The notes below the pieces were generated by a model. The model worked only from the letters and a program-made list of their open reading frames with translations. It did not search any database and had not been told where the DNA came from. 47,497 nt of DNA from Acinetobacter gyllenbergii CIP 110306 = MTCC 11365 (GTDB lineage: Bacteria > Pseudomonadota > Gammaproteobacteria > Pseudomonadales > Moraxellaceae). Made by a program: the position numbers and the translations under genes. The stretch is from assembly GCF_000413855.1 (NCBI RefSeq), contig NZ_ATGG01000018.1, positions 1-47,497 on the forward strand, read 5' to 3'. This document shows positions 9,649 to 19,575 of the stretch, piece by piece (the first letter of the stretch is position 1; every line of letters starts with the position of its first letter).

Positions 9649-9993
9649 TTAATATCTGAAATTCCTTCTTTTAGCCTGCTTTAAATAATACTTGTTAAAA
9701 ATAAAAATCCCAGGTAGTAGTGAAAGAGCAAAAAAAACTAGATTAAAAATGAAATAATAATTATTTTTTGATATCAATTCCCTATAGCCATTAATTTCTG
9801 ATCCAATAATCAGTGGAGCTGCAAAGAAAGGAATCATAAGTATATAAACAATTATTCCTATTAAATCGCTAACTAAGCTTTTCTTGTTGCTTACTGCCAT
9901 AAGAATTTTAGAATATACATATATTATAAACATAAAATATATACAAAAAATCAAAAAGAACAAAAATGCATAGAACCACATCATGGAGCACAT
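9649..9993 (-). CDS. Putative membrane immunity protein of orphan Rhs cassette 1
   Basis: 114 residues with about three hydrophobic segments (YAFLFFLIFCIYFMFIIYVY near the start, a second around residues 45-65, a third near 80-100). It overlaps the preceding orphan Rhs tail by 13 bases and ends in a basic tail. Layout and topology match the intact immunity gene at 10557-10898, with low but visible similarity (LLPGIFIFNKYYL against [13 protein letters not shown]). Inference: it protects against the cognate membrane-acting tail. The start may be one of two later ATGs, at the tail's TGA. Confidence 0.65.
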   Translation of the reverse strand: MCSMMWFYAFLFFLIFCIYFMFIIYVYSKILMAVSNKKSLVSDLIGIIVYILMIPFFAAPLIIGSEINGYRELISKNNYYFIFNLVFFALSLLPGIFIFNKYYLKQAKRRNFRY

Positions 9994-10345
9994 CCTACTT
10001 GTATATCGTTTGGTTTTAAACCACCGCCAACGTATTCTGATGAGCCAACCACCAAGCCTTCGAATACTGCACCAGCAAACATACCAGGATTACGATTGTA
10101 TCCGCGAGTTCCTAATGGTTTTCCTATCATATTTACTCTTGTACCAAATCTACTTAGTACATGATTGACAGGGCCACCTATTGCACCAACAGCAGCATAG
10201 GAACCACAATCCAAAAAAAGACATAACATATTGTTTTTAAAAATATTACAAGAAGATTAACCTACCACACTTGCAACTCCTGAACCGACAGATATTCCTT
10301 GCCATCCTCCAGTGATACCATCAAAGATACCTCAAGCAATATCAC
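9981..10345 (-). pseudogene. Orphan Rhs C-terminal toxin tail (cassette 1)
   Basis: Displaced end of an Rhs toxin. The uninterrupted part (9981-10229) encodes DCGSYAAVGAIGGPVNHVLS, then FGTRVNMIGKPLGTRGYNRNPGMFAGAVFEGLVVGSSEYVGG, colinear with the last 70 residues of the complete Rhs. Further upstream, after stops, GIFDGITGGWQGISVGSG continues the Gly-rich toxin sequence to about 10345. No Rhs core is attached, so it cannot be delivered as it stands, but it could replace the active tail by recombination. The extreme C-terminus differs from the active tail. Confidence 0.7.
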
Positions 10346-10348
10346 CAT

Positions 10349-10423
10349 CGTGGAGCTTATCTAAAAAAACGCAAAGGATTAATGGCCGATTGTGCAGAAT
10401 TCTGTAGTACGCTACTTCGCTAG
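10349..10423 (+). pseudogene. 3' fragment of the integrase gene (copy B)
   Basis: 25 codons, RGAYLKKRKGLMADCAEF, CSTLLR and TAG, match the end of copy A at 9332-9401. The bases after the stop also match (to about 10490). Only the tail of the gene is present. It separates orphan cassette 1 from the intact immunity gene. Confidence 0.7.
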
Positions 10424-10490
10424 GCAACATAAAATGAATGCTTCTGAAATTTAAACCAGGAACAAAACACCTACCCTATATTTGACCACT
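10349..10490 (+). repeat. Integrase 3'-end repeat, copy B
   Basis: Direct repeat partner of 9332-9465; see the integrase tail and the shared AACATAAAATGAATG and AACACCTAC segments. 10490-10556 after it shows nothing recognisable before the immunity stop codon. Confidence 0.65.
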
Positions 10491-10556
10491 ATAGCTCTAA
10501 CCTCATGTCACCTTATAAATAAGATTAGCTCTTTAAACAATAATACTATTTCATTT

Positions 10557-10898
10557 TTATTTCACAAAATACCCTAGTTTTTTAAGATCTTTTAAGAATT
10601 TATTCTTGAAAAATAAAATTCCAGGAAATAAACACAATATGTATCCCAAAAAAAGGAATACATTAATCAAGATTTCATTTTTCAACTTTAAATGTAAATC
10701 CTCAATTAAAGTAAATGGCAGAAGAAGTGGGAGAACTATATAAATGGCAAAAATTAAATACACCAAAGCACTAATAATATGTTTGAAAAAAAAACCTTTC
10801 TTGCCTAAATACTTTAAAACTATACCGTAGATGTAACACCCTATAAAGATCAATATAGTGCAAATACTAAAGTGTAAAAATAAAATCCAATAGATCAC
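10557..10898 (-). CDS. Putative immunity protein for the Rhs toxin
   Basis: 113 residues with three predicted membrane helices ([20 protein letters not shown], one around residues 40-65, one around 78-97) and a lysine-rich end. It begins with GTG overlapping the rhs stop (GTGA), typical of coupled toxin/immunity pairs. A membrane-embedded immunity protein fits the Gly/Ala-rich, probably membrane-inserting toxin tail next door. No named family recognised; function is inferred from position and topology. Confidence 0.7.
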   Translation of the reverse strand: MIYWILFLHFSICTILIFIGCYIYGIVLKYLGKKGFFFKHIISALVYLIFAIYIVLPLLLPFTLIEDLHLKLKNEILINVFLFLGYILCLFPGILFFKNKFLKDLKKLGYFVK

Positions 10899-13800
10899 GG
10901 CATACAGCTCCCTAGGTATTCACCAGTACCAACAATTATACCTTCTGTAGCTGCCCCCAATAACATTCCTGGTATCCGGTTAATTCCTGATGTGCCTAAA
11001 GGTTTTCCAATTAAGTTTACTCGAATATAAGGACCGTAACGCCCTATCATATGATTTATAGGGCCACCTGCTGCCCCCCCGAGAGCCGCACCAGCAGCAG
11101 CTGCAAAGTCATAATTTCCTATGTCAGTATAATCCTTACCTGATATTGCATTTCCAGCCCCCTGACCTAATAAGCTTGCCGCTCCAGCTCCTATCGCTCC
11201 TCCAACAGCATGTGACGTTCCAGGCATAACTAGGCCAACTGCTGCCCCTGCCACAGCACCTGCAAATGTAGCTGTTACAGTTCTTCCAGAAATAAATCCT
11301 CCTATTCCCCCAGCTATGGCGCCATAAGCTGCCCCAGGAATCCCTACATTTCCCTGCTCATCTACAAAACTGATTGGATTATTCCCTACATAAGCATAAG
11401 TATTTAAACTACCAGCCAGGCCAATCGGATCACTTTGTGTATAACGCCCCACACTTGGATCATAGTACCGATTCCAGTTATACCAAAGTCCACTCTCCGA
11501 ATCATAGTATTGTCCTGGGAAACCGATATTAAATTGGCCAATACTACTTTTAACTACAGTACTGTCATAACTAGTATTTTGAGATTTCCATACCACAGCT
11601 TTACCAGTATTAGTCAATACTTCTGGTCGACCTAAATGATCATTATGCACAAAGTTCAACTTATCACTTCGAACCAAGCCTATAATCTGACCATACAACC
11701 AGATATAAACTGTGCTGATATTCGTATTTGATGAATTGGACTCACCCAATAATCGGCCATCTGGTGCGTAAATATAGTTTACGTTATCTGCCCCACTATT
11801 CTTACGGGTACGTATATTAAATACATCATAATCATAGCTTATGTTATTAGTTCCAGTCTTTATAGATTTTAAGCGATTGAAGCCATCATAGCTGTAATCT
11901 ACCGTTCCGCCATAACCAGTTTTCTTGATTAAATTCCCTAGCACATCATAGCTAAAGTTTTTAGCTTCTGTCATCGTTGTACTTGTTAACCGATTACCCG
12001 TATTCGTTTGATAGTTAGTTGTGAGGTTGGTATTTCCCAAACGACTACTACGGTTACCATTTTTGTCAAAAGTCCAACTCTCGGTATATTGTGCAGAAGC
12101 CGCTTTGGTTAATTGTCCTAAAAAGTCATAACTATAATTAGATGTTCGATTGGCTTCTAAATTATTATTAATACTACTAATCCAATTGTTTCCATTATAA
12201 CTATGGCTTAACTTTTGAATAGTATCCGTATTGATTCCTATCAGTCTAAAATCTTTATCGTAACTAGTAGCACGGGTTAGTCCATTACCATAGGTCCAAT
12301 TTTTGATACCACCATAAGGTTCATAGGCAATATTTTTAACTACATCTTGATCCACGCCTTGTATTTGTACTTTGACATTATTGACTCGACTCATAGTGTC
12401 ATAGCCATAAGAAATTTTATAACTATTGTTCGCAAGACTTTCACTACTTAAGCGCCCATAACTATCATATGTCCAAGAAGTTTGATAATTTATACCATTA
12501 ATAATCTTAGCCTGAACAATCACTTGCCCATCTTTAGTATATCCATATCCCGATGAGCTAATCCCGTCCGATGTCCCACACAGGCGACCTTTACCATTGG
12601 TACAATTATCATATACCCATGCTTGTGTTTGAGTTCCTGTTTGAGCTTTGGTTTGTCGACCTAATGCATCATAACTATAAGTCGTTATTACATTATTAGC
12701 GCGAGTGAGTTGAATCAGGTTGCCATCGACATCATAACTATATTTTGTTAATCCTGTATCTGGGCTTTGTGAAGTCAATAAATTACCAAAACCATCATAT
12801 GTATAAGATGTAGTATTACCTTTACCATCTTTAACAGATATTATATTACCTTGCGCATCATAGCTCGATTGGATAATCGAACCATCTGGGCGTTTTTCTT
12901 GGGTTAAATGATTATTTGCATCATAACTATATGTTGTAACTCTTCCTAAAGAATCAATTTGTCTGATGACATTACCATTCCCATCATATTCATAACGGAT
13001 ATCTTGTCCATTATTACCTTTATTCGCAGTTGTCCAGCCCAATTGATTGTGTTCATTAATCATACTAAATCGGGTATTTGCTCCCTCTTTATAATCTAAT
13101 CTCAATAATTTTCCAAGTTTAGAATATGTATAGTATTGACCGCTGATAATTGAACTTCCCACACCATGAGTAATGCTGGCAATTGTGCCATTATCATTAT
13201 AGTTAATCGTCTCACGCATCCCATTGGTTTCAGTTTGCGTAACTCCAAACGTACCATATTGATAAGTCGTGGTTCGAACCTGACCACTGCCAAGCGTTTC
13301 TTTTTTATTGATGACTCGACTACGTGCATCGTAGCTATACTCTGTCACAAAACCATTGGGGTCAGTCACTTTACCAACATTCCCCAAACCATCATAATTA
13401 CTATATGTCGTGATATGATCTAATGAGTTTTTATATTGAATAAGATTACCTGTTACATCATAGGTATATATTGATGTTTTTCCATTCGTATTAATTACAA
13501 CATCTTTGAGCATACCATTACTGTGTATGGCATAACTATAACTAATACTGTCACAAGTAGTTGTACCTATTTTACTACATGTTTTTATACTTTTAATACG
13601 ATTTTTCGCGGCTTCAGTCGAAGAATAATATGTATATGTTGTATCAGACGTTACTATGTCATTTGTTAAGTTTTCAACTTTACTAATTAAATAAGGTGAG
13701 TTAAGCCATGCGTATTTAGTTACCGTATTTTTAGAAGGTATTTTCTTCTGCAATAGCAACCCATTAGAATCACGTTGATAAGTTGTTTCTACACCATTCC

Positions 13801-14998
13801 AATCAACCTCTGAACTTACATATCCCTTATTATCATAATAAGTTACAGCATTGCTATTGGGACAATTATTTACTCCACTGCGTTCAATTTTTGTTAGTTT
13901 ATCTTTGTTATCATTAGTATAAATATATTTAGAAACTGCACCTAAAGGATTAGTCACACTCGTATAATTATTTCCGTATTGTAGTTTATAAGTCTGAGTA
14001 CCATCACTACGGCCACTTTGTATTGCCTTGTCTCCGTTATAAAGATAAGTCGCATAACGTTTTCCATCAATGGAAATACCTGTAAGTATATTTTCGTTTG
14101 CGCCATTTTCACCATAATGATATGTTTTTTTTCCTAAATTATCTGGATAGATAAGTTGGACTAAGCGAGAGCCATCCCATTTATAAGTGTAGTTTTTACC
14201 TGCTGGGTCAGTCACTTGAGTTGTACTACTATCAACTTTCTTTATTTTAATTGTTTTGCCATTCGTGTGGGTAATAGTAGTAATACCCGTAGAAGAATCC
14301 GTTGATTGTTCCCAACCAATACCATGTAAATTTTTTCTACTTTTTAAAAAGCCGAAATGCATACGTGGACTACGATTTATAATATTTACAGAATACGTTT
14401 CGATATCACCATTCGGCAAAGCATAAGGATTAGATACTTGGCCGAGATCTCTTAATTCCGTAATAGGAGAAAAAGAACCATCTGGTAGTTGCCGAGTAAA
14501 CTGTACTTTATTTTGGAAAGCATAGATAGCAGCATCTCTTAAAAGAACATCATAATTACTAGCCCATTTTTGACCAAAGCTGGTTGTAGAAAGGCTTATA
14601 CCAAAATCATTCAAAACATTTATCTTCTTATCCTGTGAATAATAGATTTGGGAGTAATTTAATGGCATTTCCCAAGGTGTTGTAAATGCAATCTCCTCAT
14701 GCAGTTTTTCACCACTGTTAATTCTAATAGGGTTAGGAGTCTGGCAATTACTGTTTCCACCTTTCCGAAAAACACTAGCCGTTGGAGTTGAATTATAAAT
14801 AGGATGTATTCCATTACGCATGTCTTGATAAAATGTTTGTGACATAGAGTTTATTTGATTTATATCTAGAATAGAATCTGGTGTGCCATAGACAGTCAAA
14901 GGTGGTAATGTCCCAACGTATTTAGGGCCTATTGCAAATACAGGGGTACTGACGATATTAGTAATTAGCAATATCGAAATGATCTTTTTAATTTGCAT
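10895..14998 (-). CDS. Rhs/YD-repeat polymorphic toxin with Sec signal peptide
   Basis: 1367 residues. A signal peptide ([20 protein letters not shown], cleavage after FA) is followed by an N-terminal module, then about 25 YD repeats (such as YSYDALGRQ and YEYDGNGNV) forming the Rhs cocoon from roughly 270 to 1180. The Rhs core ends with the [20 protein letters not shown] box (about 1182-1210). The last 150 residues (from [10 protein letters not shown]) are the variable tail: Gly/Ala-rich with GxxxG runs, ending [11 protein letters not shown]. No PAAR domain is seen, unlike most T6SS-delivered Rhs proteins. A ribosome site (AAAGGTG) precedes ATG 14998. The overlapping immunity gene and decayed vgrG upstream place it in a toxin locus. 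The tail's mechanism (membrane pore) is inference. Confidence 0.88.
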   Translation of the reverse strand: MQIKKIISILLITNIVSTPVFAIGPKYVGTLPPLTVYGTPDSILDINQINSMSQTFYQDMRNGIHPIYNSTPTASVFRKGGNSNCQTPNPIRINSGEKLHEEIAFTTPWEMPLNYSQIYYSQDKKINVLNDFGISLSTTSFGQKWASNYDVLLRDAAIYAFQNKVQFTRQLPDGSFSPITELRDLGQVSNPYALPNGDIETYSVNIINRSPRMHFGFLKSRKNLHGIGWEQSTDSSTGITTITHTNGKTIKIKKVDSSTTQVTDPAGKNYTYKWDGSRLVQLIYPDNLGKKTYHYGENGANENILTGISIDGKRYATYLYNGDKAIQSGRSDGTQTYKLQYGNNYTSVTNPLGAVSKYIYTNDNKDKLTKIERSGVNNCPNSNAVTYYDNKGYVSSEVDWNGVETTYQRDSNGLLLQKKIPSKNTVTKYAWLNSPYLISKVENLTNDIVTSDTTYTYYSSTEAAKNRIKSIKTCSKIGTTTCDSISYSYAIHSNGMLKDVVINTNGKTSIYTYDVTGNLIQYKNSLDHITTYSNYDGLGNVGKVTDPNGFVTEYSYDARSRVINKKETLGSGQVRTTTYQYGTFGVTQTETNGMRETINYNDNGTIASITHGVGSSIISGQYYTYSKLGKLLRLDYKEGANTRFSMINEHNQLGWTTANKGNNGQDIRYEYDGNGNVIRQIDSLGRVTTYSYDANNHLTQEKRPDGSIIQSSYDAQGNIISVKDGKGNTTSYTYDGFGNLLTSQSPDTGLTKYSYDVDGNLIQLTRANNVITTYSYDALGRQTKAQTGTQTQAWVYDNCTNGKGRLCGTSDGISSSGYGYTKDGQVIVQAKIINGINYQTSWTYDSYGRLSSESLANNSYKISYGYDTMSRVNNVKVQIQGVDQDVVKNIAYEPYGGIKNWTYGNGLTRATSYDKDFRLIGINTDTIQKLSHSYNGNNWISSINNNLEANRTSNYSYDFLGQLTKAASAQYTESWTFDKNGNRSSRLGNTNLTTNYQTNTGNRLTSTTMTEAKNFSYDVLGNLIKKTGYGGTVDYSYDGFNRLKSIKTGTNNISYDYDVFNIRTRKNSGADNVNYIYAPDGRLLGESNSSNTNISTVYIWLYGQIIGLVRSDKLNFVHNDHLGRPEVLTNTGKAVVWKSQNTSYDSTVVKSSIGQFNIGFPGQYYDSESGLWYNWNRYYDPSVGRYTQSDPIGLAGSLNTYAYVGNNPISFVDEQGNVGIPGAAYGAIAGGIGGFISGRTVTATFAGAVAGAAVGLVMPGTSHAVGGAIGAGAASLLGQGAGNAISGKDYTDIGNYDFAAAAGAALGGAAGGPINHMIGRYGPYIRVNLIGKPLGTSGINRIPGMLLGAATEGIIVGTGEYLGSCMP

Positions 14999-15089
14999 AT
15001 TTTAGCACCTTTATAATTATTACAAAATTCACATAATTCATACCCAACATTGTAAATGATAATCAATATCAAATGCAAATAAAAACCAT

Positions 15090-15549
15090 CTTTATGGGTG
15101 ATCCTCCCATAAATGACTACGTTGCTGCCATTCTTTAAACAATATCTCTGCGATATCTCGAATGCTTCTATTTATGAACATAGAAGAGTTCCGACGATAT
15201 TTAAGCAGAGCTGTTGGCTCTTATGCGGTGAGTTTTATAGGTTAAGATGCTATCTGATTACCCAATATCTACACCTGAGATAATACCTGTGGTACGGGTT
15301 AGTTGACCTTGGTCGGTCACTTGGTCAATTTCAACTTAGCTACCAATAAATCGCTTTAAAGGAATAACTGCGCTCGTTGATAGGCAAATCAATTCTGCCT
15401 TAAATCCCTCATTGAGTTGATGTTTCCCATCAATACGGTGCAAAAACACCTGAGCGTTTAGATCGAGATTAGAAAATGAAATATGCAAAGCACGTTTTTT
15501 GTGCAGTAAGCCCTAAACTGTCTAAGGCTTGAAATATATTGCTCAACAT
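15090..15549 (-). pseudogene. vgrG: vgrG 5' remnant upstream of rhs
   Basis: From ATG 15549 the minus strand reads MLSNIFQALDSLGLTAQK, then a frameshift, RALHISFSNLDLNAQVFLHR, IDGKHQLNEGFKAELICLST, SAVIPLKRFIGS, a stop, VEIDQVTDQGQLTRTTGIIS, further damage, and finally MFINRSIRDIAEILFKEWQQ. All of this is colinear with the first 150 or so residues of Acinetobacter VgrG. The core and gp5-like parts are gone. vgrG normally precedes its cargo toxin gene, so the Rhs gene downstream has lost its spike partner at this locus. Confidence 0.8.
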
Positions 15550-15574
15550 CTTGTTATAGGCTTTCGCTTAAATT

Positions 15575-15781
15575 TAGTGCATTTTACAAAGTATCATGGC
15601 GGTCCATCTATATAGATCTGTCTATTTATGACAATTTATATCACTCCACCTATAATGAGTGCTTTAAATCTCTCCTTCAAAAGGAAAGGCTACAATTCAT
15701 AGCAAGAGTACATGAGCCACTTGGATTTTATCGTTATAAGGGAAATGGCATTACTTATTTTTTGGAAAGTATACACTGGTA
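15575..15781 (+). pseudogene. 3' end of an unidentified gene
   Basis: An open stretch of about 65 codons with no start codon ends at TAA 15779-15781: YIDLSIYDNLYHSTYNECFK, then LLQKERLQFIARVHEPLGFY, then ITYFLESIHW. A good terminator follows at 15819, which argues that this is the tail of a once-real plus-strand gene. I cannot assign a family. The rest of 15842-15970 shows nothing. Confidence 0.4.
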
Positions 15782-15818
15782 ATGTCTAATCTCAATTTCT
15801 TATACAGCTATCTCTAAT

Positions 15819-15841
15819 GGTTCATCGTGAACCCTTTTTTA
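15819..15841 (+). terminator. Rho-independent terminator, plus strand
   Basis: GGTTCA (15819-15824), loop TCG, TGAACC (15828-15833), then C and six T. It follows the unidentified gene remnant by 37 bases. Confidence 0.75.
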
Positions 15842-15973
15842 TATATTTAAAATCTCTTTTTCATAGCCTAAAAGAGTTTAGAATTTTTTATGCTTATTTC
15901 CTACCCCATCCTAAATTATCCTGTTTTGACTTTTTACATCCAAAATTTGATGAGGGGTAAAATATTAGGCAAG

Positions 15974-16000
15974 AAAAAAGCCCTTGCAATAACAAGGGCT
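15974..16000 (-). terminator. tRNA-Ser terminator
   Basis: AGCCCTTG (15979-15986) and CAAGGGCT (15993-16000) form a perfect 8-bp stem with a 6-base loop. Six A on the plus strand give the T-run on the minus strand, 12 bases past the tRNA end. Confidence 0.85.
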
Positions 16001-16012
16001 TAATTCAAAATT

Positions 16013-16102
16013 TGGCGGAAGCGGTGAGATTCGAACTCACGGAGGACTCACACCCTCGTCGGTTTTCAAGACCGGTGCATTAAACCGCTCTGCCACGCTT
16101 CC
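16013..16102 (-). tRNA. serT: tRNA-Ser(UGA)
   Basis: 90 bases on the minus strand beginning GGAAGCGTGGCAGAG and ending CCGCTTCCGCCA with encoded CCA. The 7-bp acceptor stem closes (GGAAGCG with CGCTTCC), the anticodon loop CTTGAAA contains TGA, a long variable arm typical of class II serine tRNAs follows, and the T-loop GTTCGAATC is intact. Confidence 0.96.
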
Positions 16103-16187
16103 ATGTGCGTAAGAATACAAAGCTTGCTCTCTTTATACAAGAGAAATTTAATTGCAATGTATTCAAATGCATAATGTTTCATCAATT

Positions 16188-18218
16188 TTAGAGTTTTGCG
16201 GCTAATTCAGCACCATCTCGGATCGCACGCTTGGCATCAAGCTCAGCTGCAAGCTTCGCACCACCAATAATATGGTAGTTTGCCGACGTATTTTCACCGT
16301 CTTTAGGCATGAGATCTTTCACCGACTCTTGCCCCGCACAGACCACAATGGTATCTACACGCAATAACTGATCATGACCATTATGCTCAACCCACAAACC
16401 TTCGTCGGTCACCGCTTTATATTGCACACCACGTAGCATACGCACGGCATGCTTTTTCAACTGCGCACGATGTACCCAACCAGAGGTTTTACCCAAACCA
16501 ATTCCGAGTGGTGTGGTTTTGCGTTGTAATAAATAAATTTGACGCACTGGCATTTCAACTTCTGGACGTTGCATCCCACCTTCAGAGATATAGTTTGGAT
16601 CTGGGTCTACACCCCACTCACGTTGCCATTCTGCTAAGGGTTGCGGCTGAGGTTGGTGCGGTGGTTTTAACAAGAACTCTGATACGTCAAAGCCAATCCC
16701 GCCTGCACCAATCACGGCGACCTTATGGCCCACTTCTGCACCACGTAATACTTCTGCATAGGACAACACTTGAGGTGCTGTACTGCCTTGAATTTTCAAT
16801 GCACGTGGTACAACACCTGTAGCCACAACTACTTCGTCAAAGCCTTCACGTTCTAGCTGCTCTCGACTTACACGTGTATTTAAACGTACATCTACACCTG
16901 TTTGTTTGAGCTGTACTTTAAAGTAACGAATGGTCTCATGGAATTCTTCTTTTCCAGGCACCACTTTTGCCAAGTTAAACTGACCACCAACATCATGATT
17001 TGCTTCAAATAAGGTCACGGCGTGACCACGGCTTGCAGCCACTGTCGCAGCAGACATACCCGCCACCCCGCCACCGACAACCGCAATACGCTTTGGTTTT
17101 TGGGTTTTGATATAAACCAATTCTGTTTCATGACAAGCCTGTGGATTGACCAAACAGCTGACACGTTCATTCTTAAATGCATGATCCAGACAGGCTTGGT
17201 TACACGCGATACAGGTATTAATTTCATCCACACGATTGGTTGCTGTTTTATTTACCCAATATGCATCAGCCAAGAATGGACGTGCCATTTGCACCATATC
17301 CGCCTTGCCAGAAGCAATAATCTCTTCAGCGACATCAGGCATATTAATACGGTTTGATGCAATCACTGGAACAGAAACGTGCTGTTTTACCGCAGTGGTA
17401 TAATCCACAAAAGCGGCACGCGGCACAGAGGTTACAATGGTAGGCACACGTGCTTCGTGCCAACCAATCCCTGTATTTAACAGCGTAATTCCAGCTTTTT
17501 CTAATGCTTTGGCAACCACAATCACTTCTTGCATGGTATTGCCATCATGCACCAAATCCAGCAAAGACAAACGGAATGCAATAATGAATTTTTCACCGAC
17601 TTTAGCGCGAATCGCTTTGACAATCTCTACGGGGAAACGCATACGATTTTCAATATCACCGCCCCAACGGTCAGTACGCTTATTCACATGACTGCTGAGG
17701 AACTGGTTAATTAAATAACCTTCTGAACCCATAATTTCGACACCATCATAGCCTGCTTTTTTCGCTAAGCTCGCACAACGCGCATAATCTTCAATGGTTG
17801 CCAATATCTGAGAATCAGACATTTGACGTGGTTTAAATGGGTTAATCGGTGCTTGAATCGGAGAAGAAGATACCGAAAACGGATGATAACCATAACGACC
17901 CGAATGCAGAATTTGCATCAAAATCTTCGCGCCATGCTTATGTACCGCATGGGTGACTAAACGATGATGAGGAATATCGGCCAAACTATTCATGGTTCCG
18001 CCCGCAGGGAGTAACCAGCCCTGACGGTTGGGAGAAATACCACCTGTGATGATTAAGCCTACACCGCCCTTTGCGCGCTCACCAAAATAAGCAGCGAGTT
18101 TTGGATAATTAAAGAAACGATCTTCTAAACCTGAGTGCATCGAACCCATTACCACACGGTTTTTAATGGTGGTAAAACCCAAATGTAATGGCTTTAAGAT
18201 ATTTGCATAGCTAGTCAT
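16188..18218 (-). CDS. fadH: NADPH-dependent 2,4-dienoyl-CoA reductase
   Basis: Reduces 2,4-dienoyl-CoA intermediates so that unsaturated fatty acids can enter beta-oxidation. The N-terminal Old Yellow Enzyme barrel (1-350, FMN) has GYDGVEIMGSEGYLINQFLS. The iron-sulfur cysteines lie in TCIACNQACLDHAF and VSCLVNP. The FAD fold starts at RIAVVGGGVAGMSAA and the NADPH fold at VAVIGAGGIGFDVSEF. 676 aa against 672 in E. coli, all parts complete. Monocistronic between the tRNA and the DMT gene. Confidence 0.95.
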   Translation of the reverse strand: MTSYANILKPLHLGFTTIKNRVVMGSMHSGLEDRFFNYPKLAAYFGERAKGGVGLIITGGISPNRQGWLLPAGGTMNSLADIPHHRLVTHAVHKHGAKILMQILHSGRYGYHPFSVSSSPIQAPINPFKPRQMSDSQILATIEDYARCASLAKKAGYDGVEIMGSEGYLINQFLSSHVNKRTDRWGGDIENRMRFPVEIVKAIRAKVGEKFIIAFRLSLLDLVHDGNTMQEVIVVAKALEKAGITLLNTGIGWHEARVPTIVTSVPRAAFVDYTTAVKQHVSVPVIASNRINMPDVAEEIIASGKADMVQMARPFLADAYWVNKTATNRVDEINTCIACNQACLDHAFKNERVSCLVNPQACHETELVYIKTQKPKRIAVVGGGVAGMSAATVAASRGHAVTLFEANHDVGGQFNLAKVVPGKEEFHETIRYFKVQLKQTGVDVRLNTRVSREQLEREGFDEVVVATGVVPRALKIQGSTAPQVLSYAEVLRGAEVGHKVAVIGAGGIGFDVSEFLLKPPHQPQPQPLAEWQREWGVDPDPNYISEGGMQRPEVEMPVRQIYLLQRKTTPLGIGLGKTSGWVHRAQLKKHAVRMLRGVQYKAVTDEGLWVEHNGHDQLLRVDTIVVCAGQESVKDLMPKDGENTSANYHIIGGAKLAAELDAKRAIRDGAELAAKL

Positions 18219-18397
18219 GGTATTCCTTCTCTAATTTTGGCTTTGCAACTTGTTGCATAGTACTTTAATACTTTTTTGTTGATTTGGGATGACTCTATCT
18301 AAAAATTTAGCTGTTGAAAGTGTCAATTTGGCTTAAACATATTAAATATTCTGCCGCTGCAACTCTAAATATTATTTATTGCAGAAGCACATCGACA

Positions 18398-18435
18398 TAA
18401 AAAAGGCAGCCACAATAATCATAGTGACTGCCTTT
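18398..18435 (-). terminator. Terminator after the DMT exporter gene
   Basis: AGGCAG at 18404-18409 plus CAC pairs with GTG plus CTGCCT at 18428-18433, interrupted by one mismatch, with a T-run on the minus strand. Lies about 65 bases after the stop at 18502. Confidence 0.75.
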
Positions 18436-18501
18436 ATTTAATCTAAAAAACTAACTCAAGCTGATTGATCAATGCTTCGGTTTATTCTCATTCTACTCAA
18501 T

Positions 18502-19419
18502 TTAATGTTGTTGATGACTCGAATAAGCCAGACGATTTTTCTGTGCTTTCATTTTGAGCGAACTCATCACAATGCCCGTACAGATAAAAGCAGCACCAAT
18601 CAAGATATTGAGGGTCAGCGGCTCATGCCAGATTAAAGAACCAAAAAATAGACTCAGAATCGGGATACACATAATTGAAATCGAAGCGACAAAAGTATCA
18701 ACCTGACTGACAATCCAGTTCCAAAGCACAAAGGCAAAACCAGTGCCTACCACTGCAATATAAAATAAAGCAGATTCGTTCAGTGGATTAAGCCAAACCT
18801 GAGTATCAACTGGTTCGAACAATAAGGCCATCACAAACATTAAACTTCCACCGAGTAACAGTTGCCAAATGGTGAGTTTGATTTTGTCATAGGTGGCAAA
18901 ATTCTTTTTGATGTAAACCGTCGATAATGCCCAGAAAAAGCCTGAACCAATGAGTAACACCTGCCCCAGCAATGACATATTCATATGCACATGATGTAAT
19001 TGCGGCCATAAAATTGCGATGAGTCCCAAGGTTCCTAAAACGAGCCCCAAGATTTTCTGGGTATTCAACCTTTCATTTAAAAAATAATGCGCTAATACAG
19101 CAATAAAAATCGGCATGGTAAATACCAATACAGCTGATAAACCTGAACCCACAAATTGCATGGCAAAGGTCTGCGTGGCATAAAAACCAAAACAGATCAA
19201 TACACTTAAAATGATTAAGGGCTTCAACTCAGCTTGCTCAGGCAAAATGGATTTTTTTAAAATCCGTTGTACCAGCATTAATGTCACTGCAGCTAAAATC
19301 AACCGTGTAGAGATAAATAAAAATGGTGGAAACACTTGTAGGCTGTGTTTGACCAAGCCCCATAACGAACCCCAAACCAGACACAGCAACGCGATTGCAC
19401 TCACGACTCGAATATTCAC
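18502..19419 (-). CDS. EamA/DMT-family transporter
   Basis: 305 residues with ten predicted membrane helices in two EamA halves (first with CLVWGSLWGLVKHSLQVFPP, second beginning around LLGQVLLIGSGFFWALSTVY). Members export amino acids, metabolites or drugs through the inner membrane; the substrate cannot be read from sequence. GTG start at 19419. It is divergent from the LysR gene at 19576 with a 156-bp shared control region, the classic arrangement of a LysR regulator and its target exporter. Confidence 0.85.
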   Translation of the reverse strand: MNIRVVSAIALLCLVWGSLWGLVKHSLQVFPPFLFISTRLILAAVTLMLVQRILKKSILPEQAELKPLIILSVLICFGFYATQTFAMQFVGSGLSAVLVFTMPIFIAVLAHYFLNERLNTQKILGLVLGTLGLIAILWPQLHHVHMNMSLLGQVLLIGSGFFWALSTVYIKKNFATYDKIKLTIWQLLLGGSLMFVMALLFEPVDTQVWLNPLNESALFYIAVVGTGFAFVLWNWIVSQVDTFVASISIMCIPILSLFFGSLIWHEPLTLNILIGAAFICTGIVMSSLKMKAQKNRLAYSSHQQH

Positions 19420-19575
19420 GTGTTGTACTCAACCGATAAAAAGTAAGCTTAGTGTATAAAATAAATGACATCATGAATAATGCTATGTTTTAATAGATAC
19501 ATCATTTTTTTTGATGCCTAATTCAATTCATCCTTTTTGATAGCACCTTTCGAATTGAAATATTGAGGACTTGCC

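Noticed and set aside
9981..10229. Independent 82-residue gene
   Set aside because: It is colinear with the end of the Rhs toxin and the homology continues upstream through stops, so it is a displaced tail, not a gene with its own start.
12400..14000. Possible repeat array within rhs
   Set aside because: The periodic similarity is the YD-repeat coding sequence (about 20-residue units), not a DNA-level repeat or CRISPR.
16508..17714. Several plus-strand ORFs inside fadH
   Set aside because: They lie opposite a fully conserved enzyme gene and have no recognisable features or ribosome sites; shadows of fadH codon bias.
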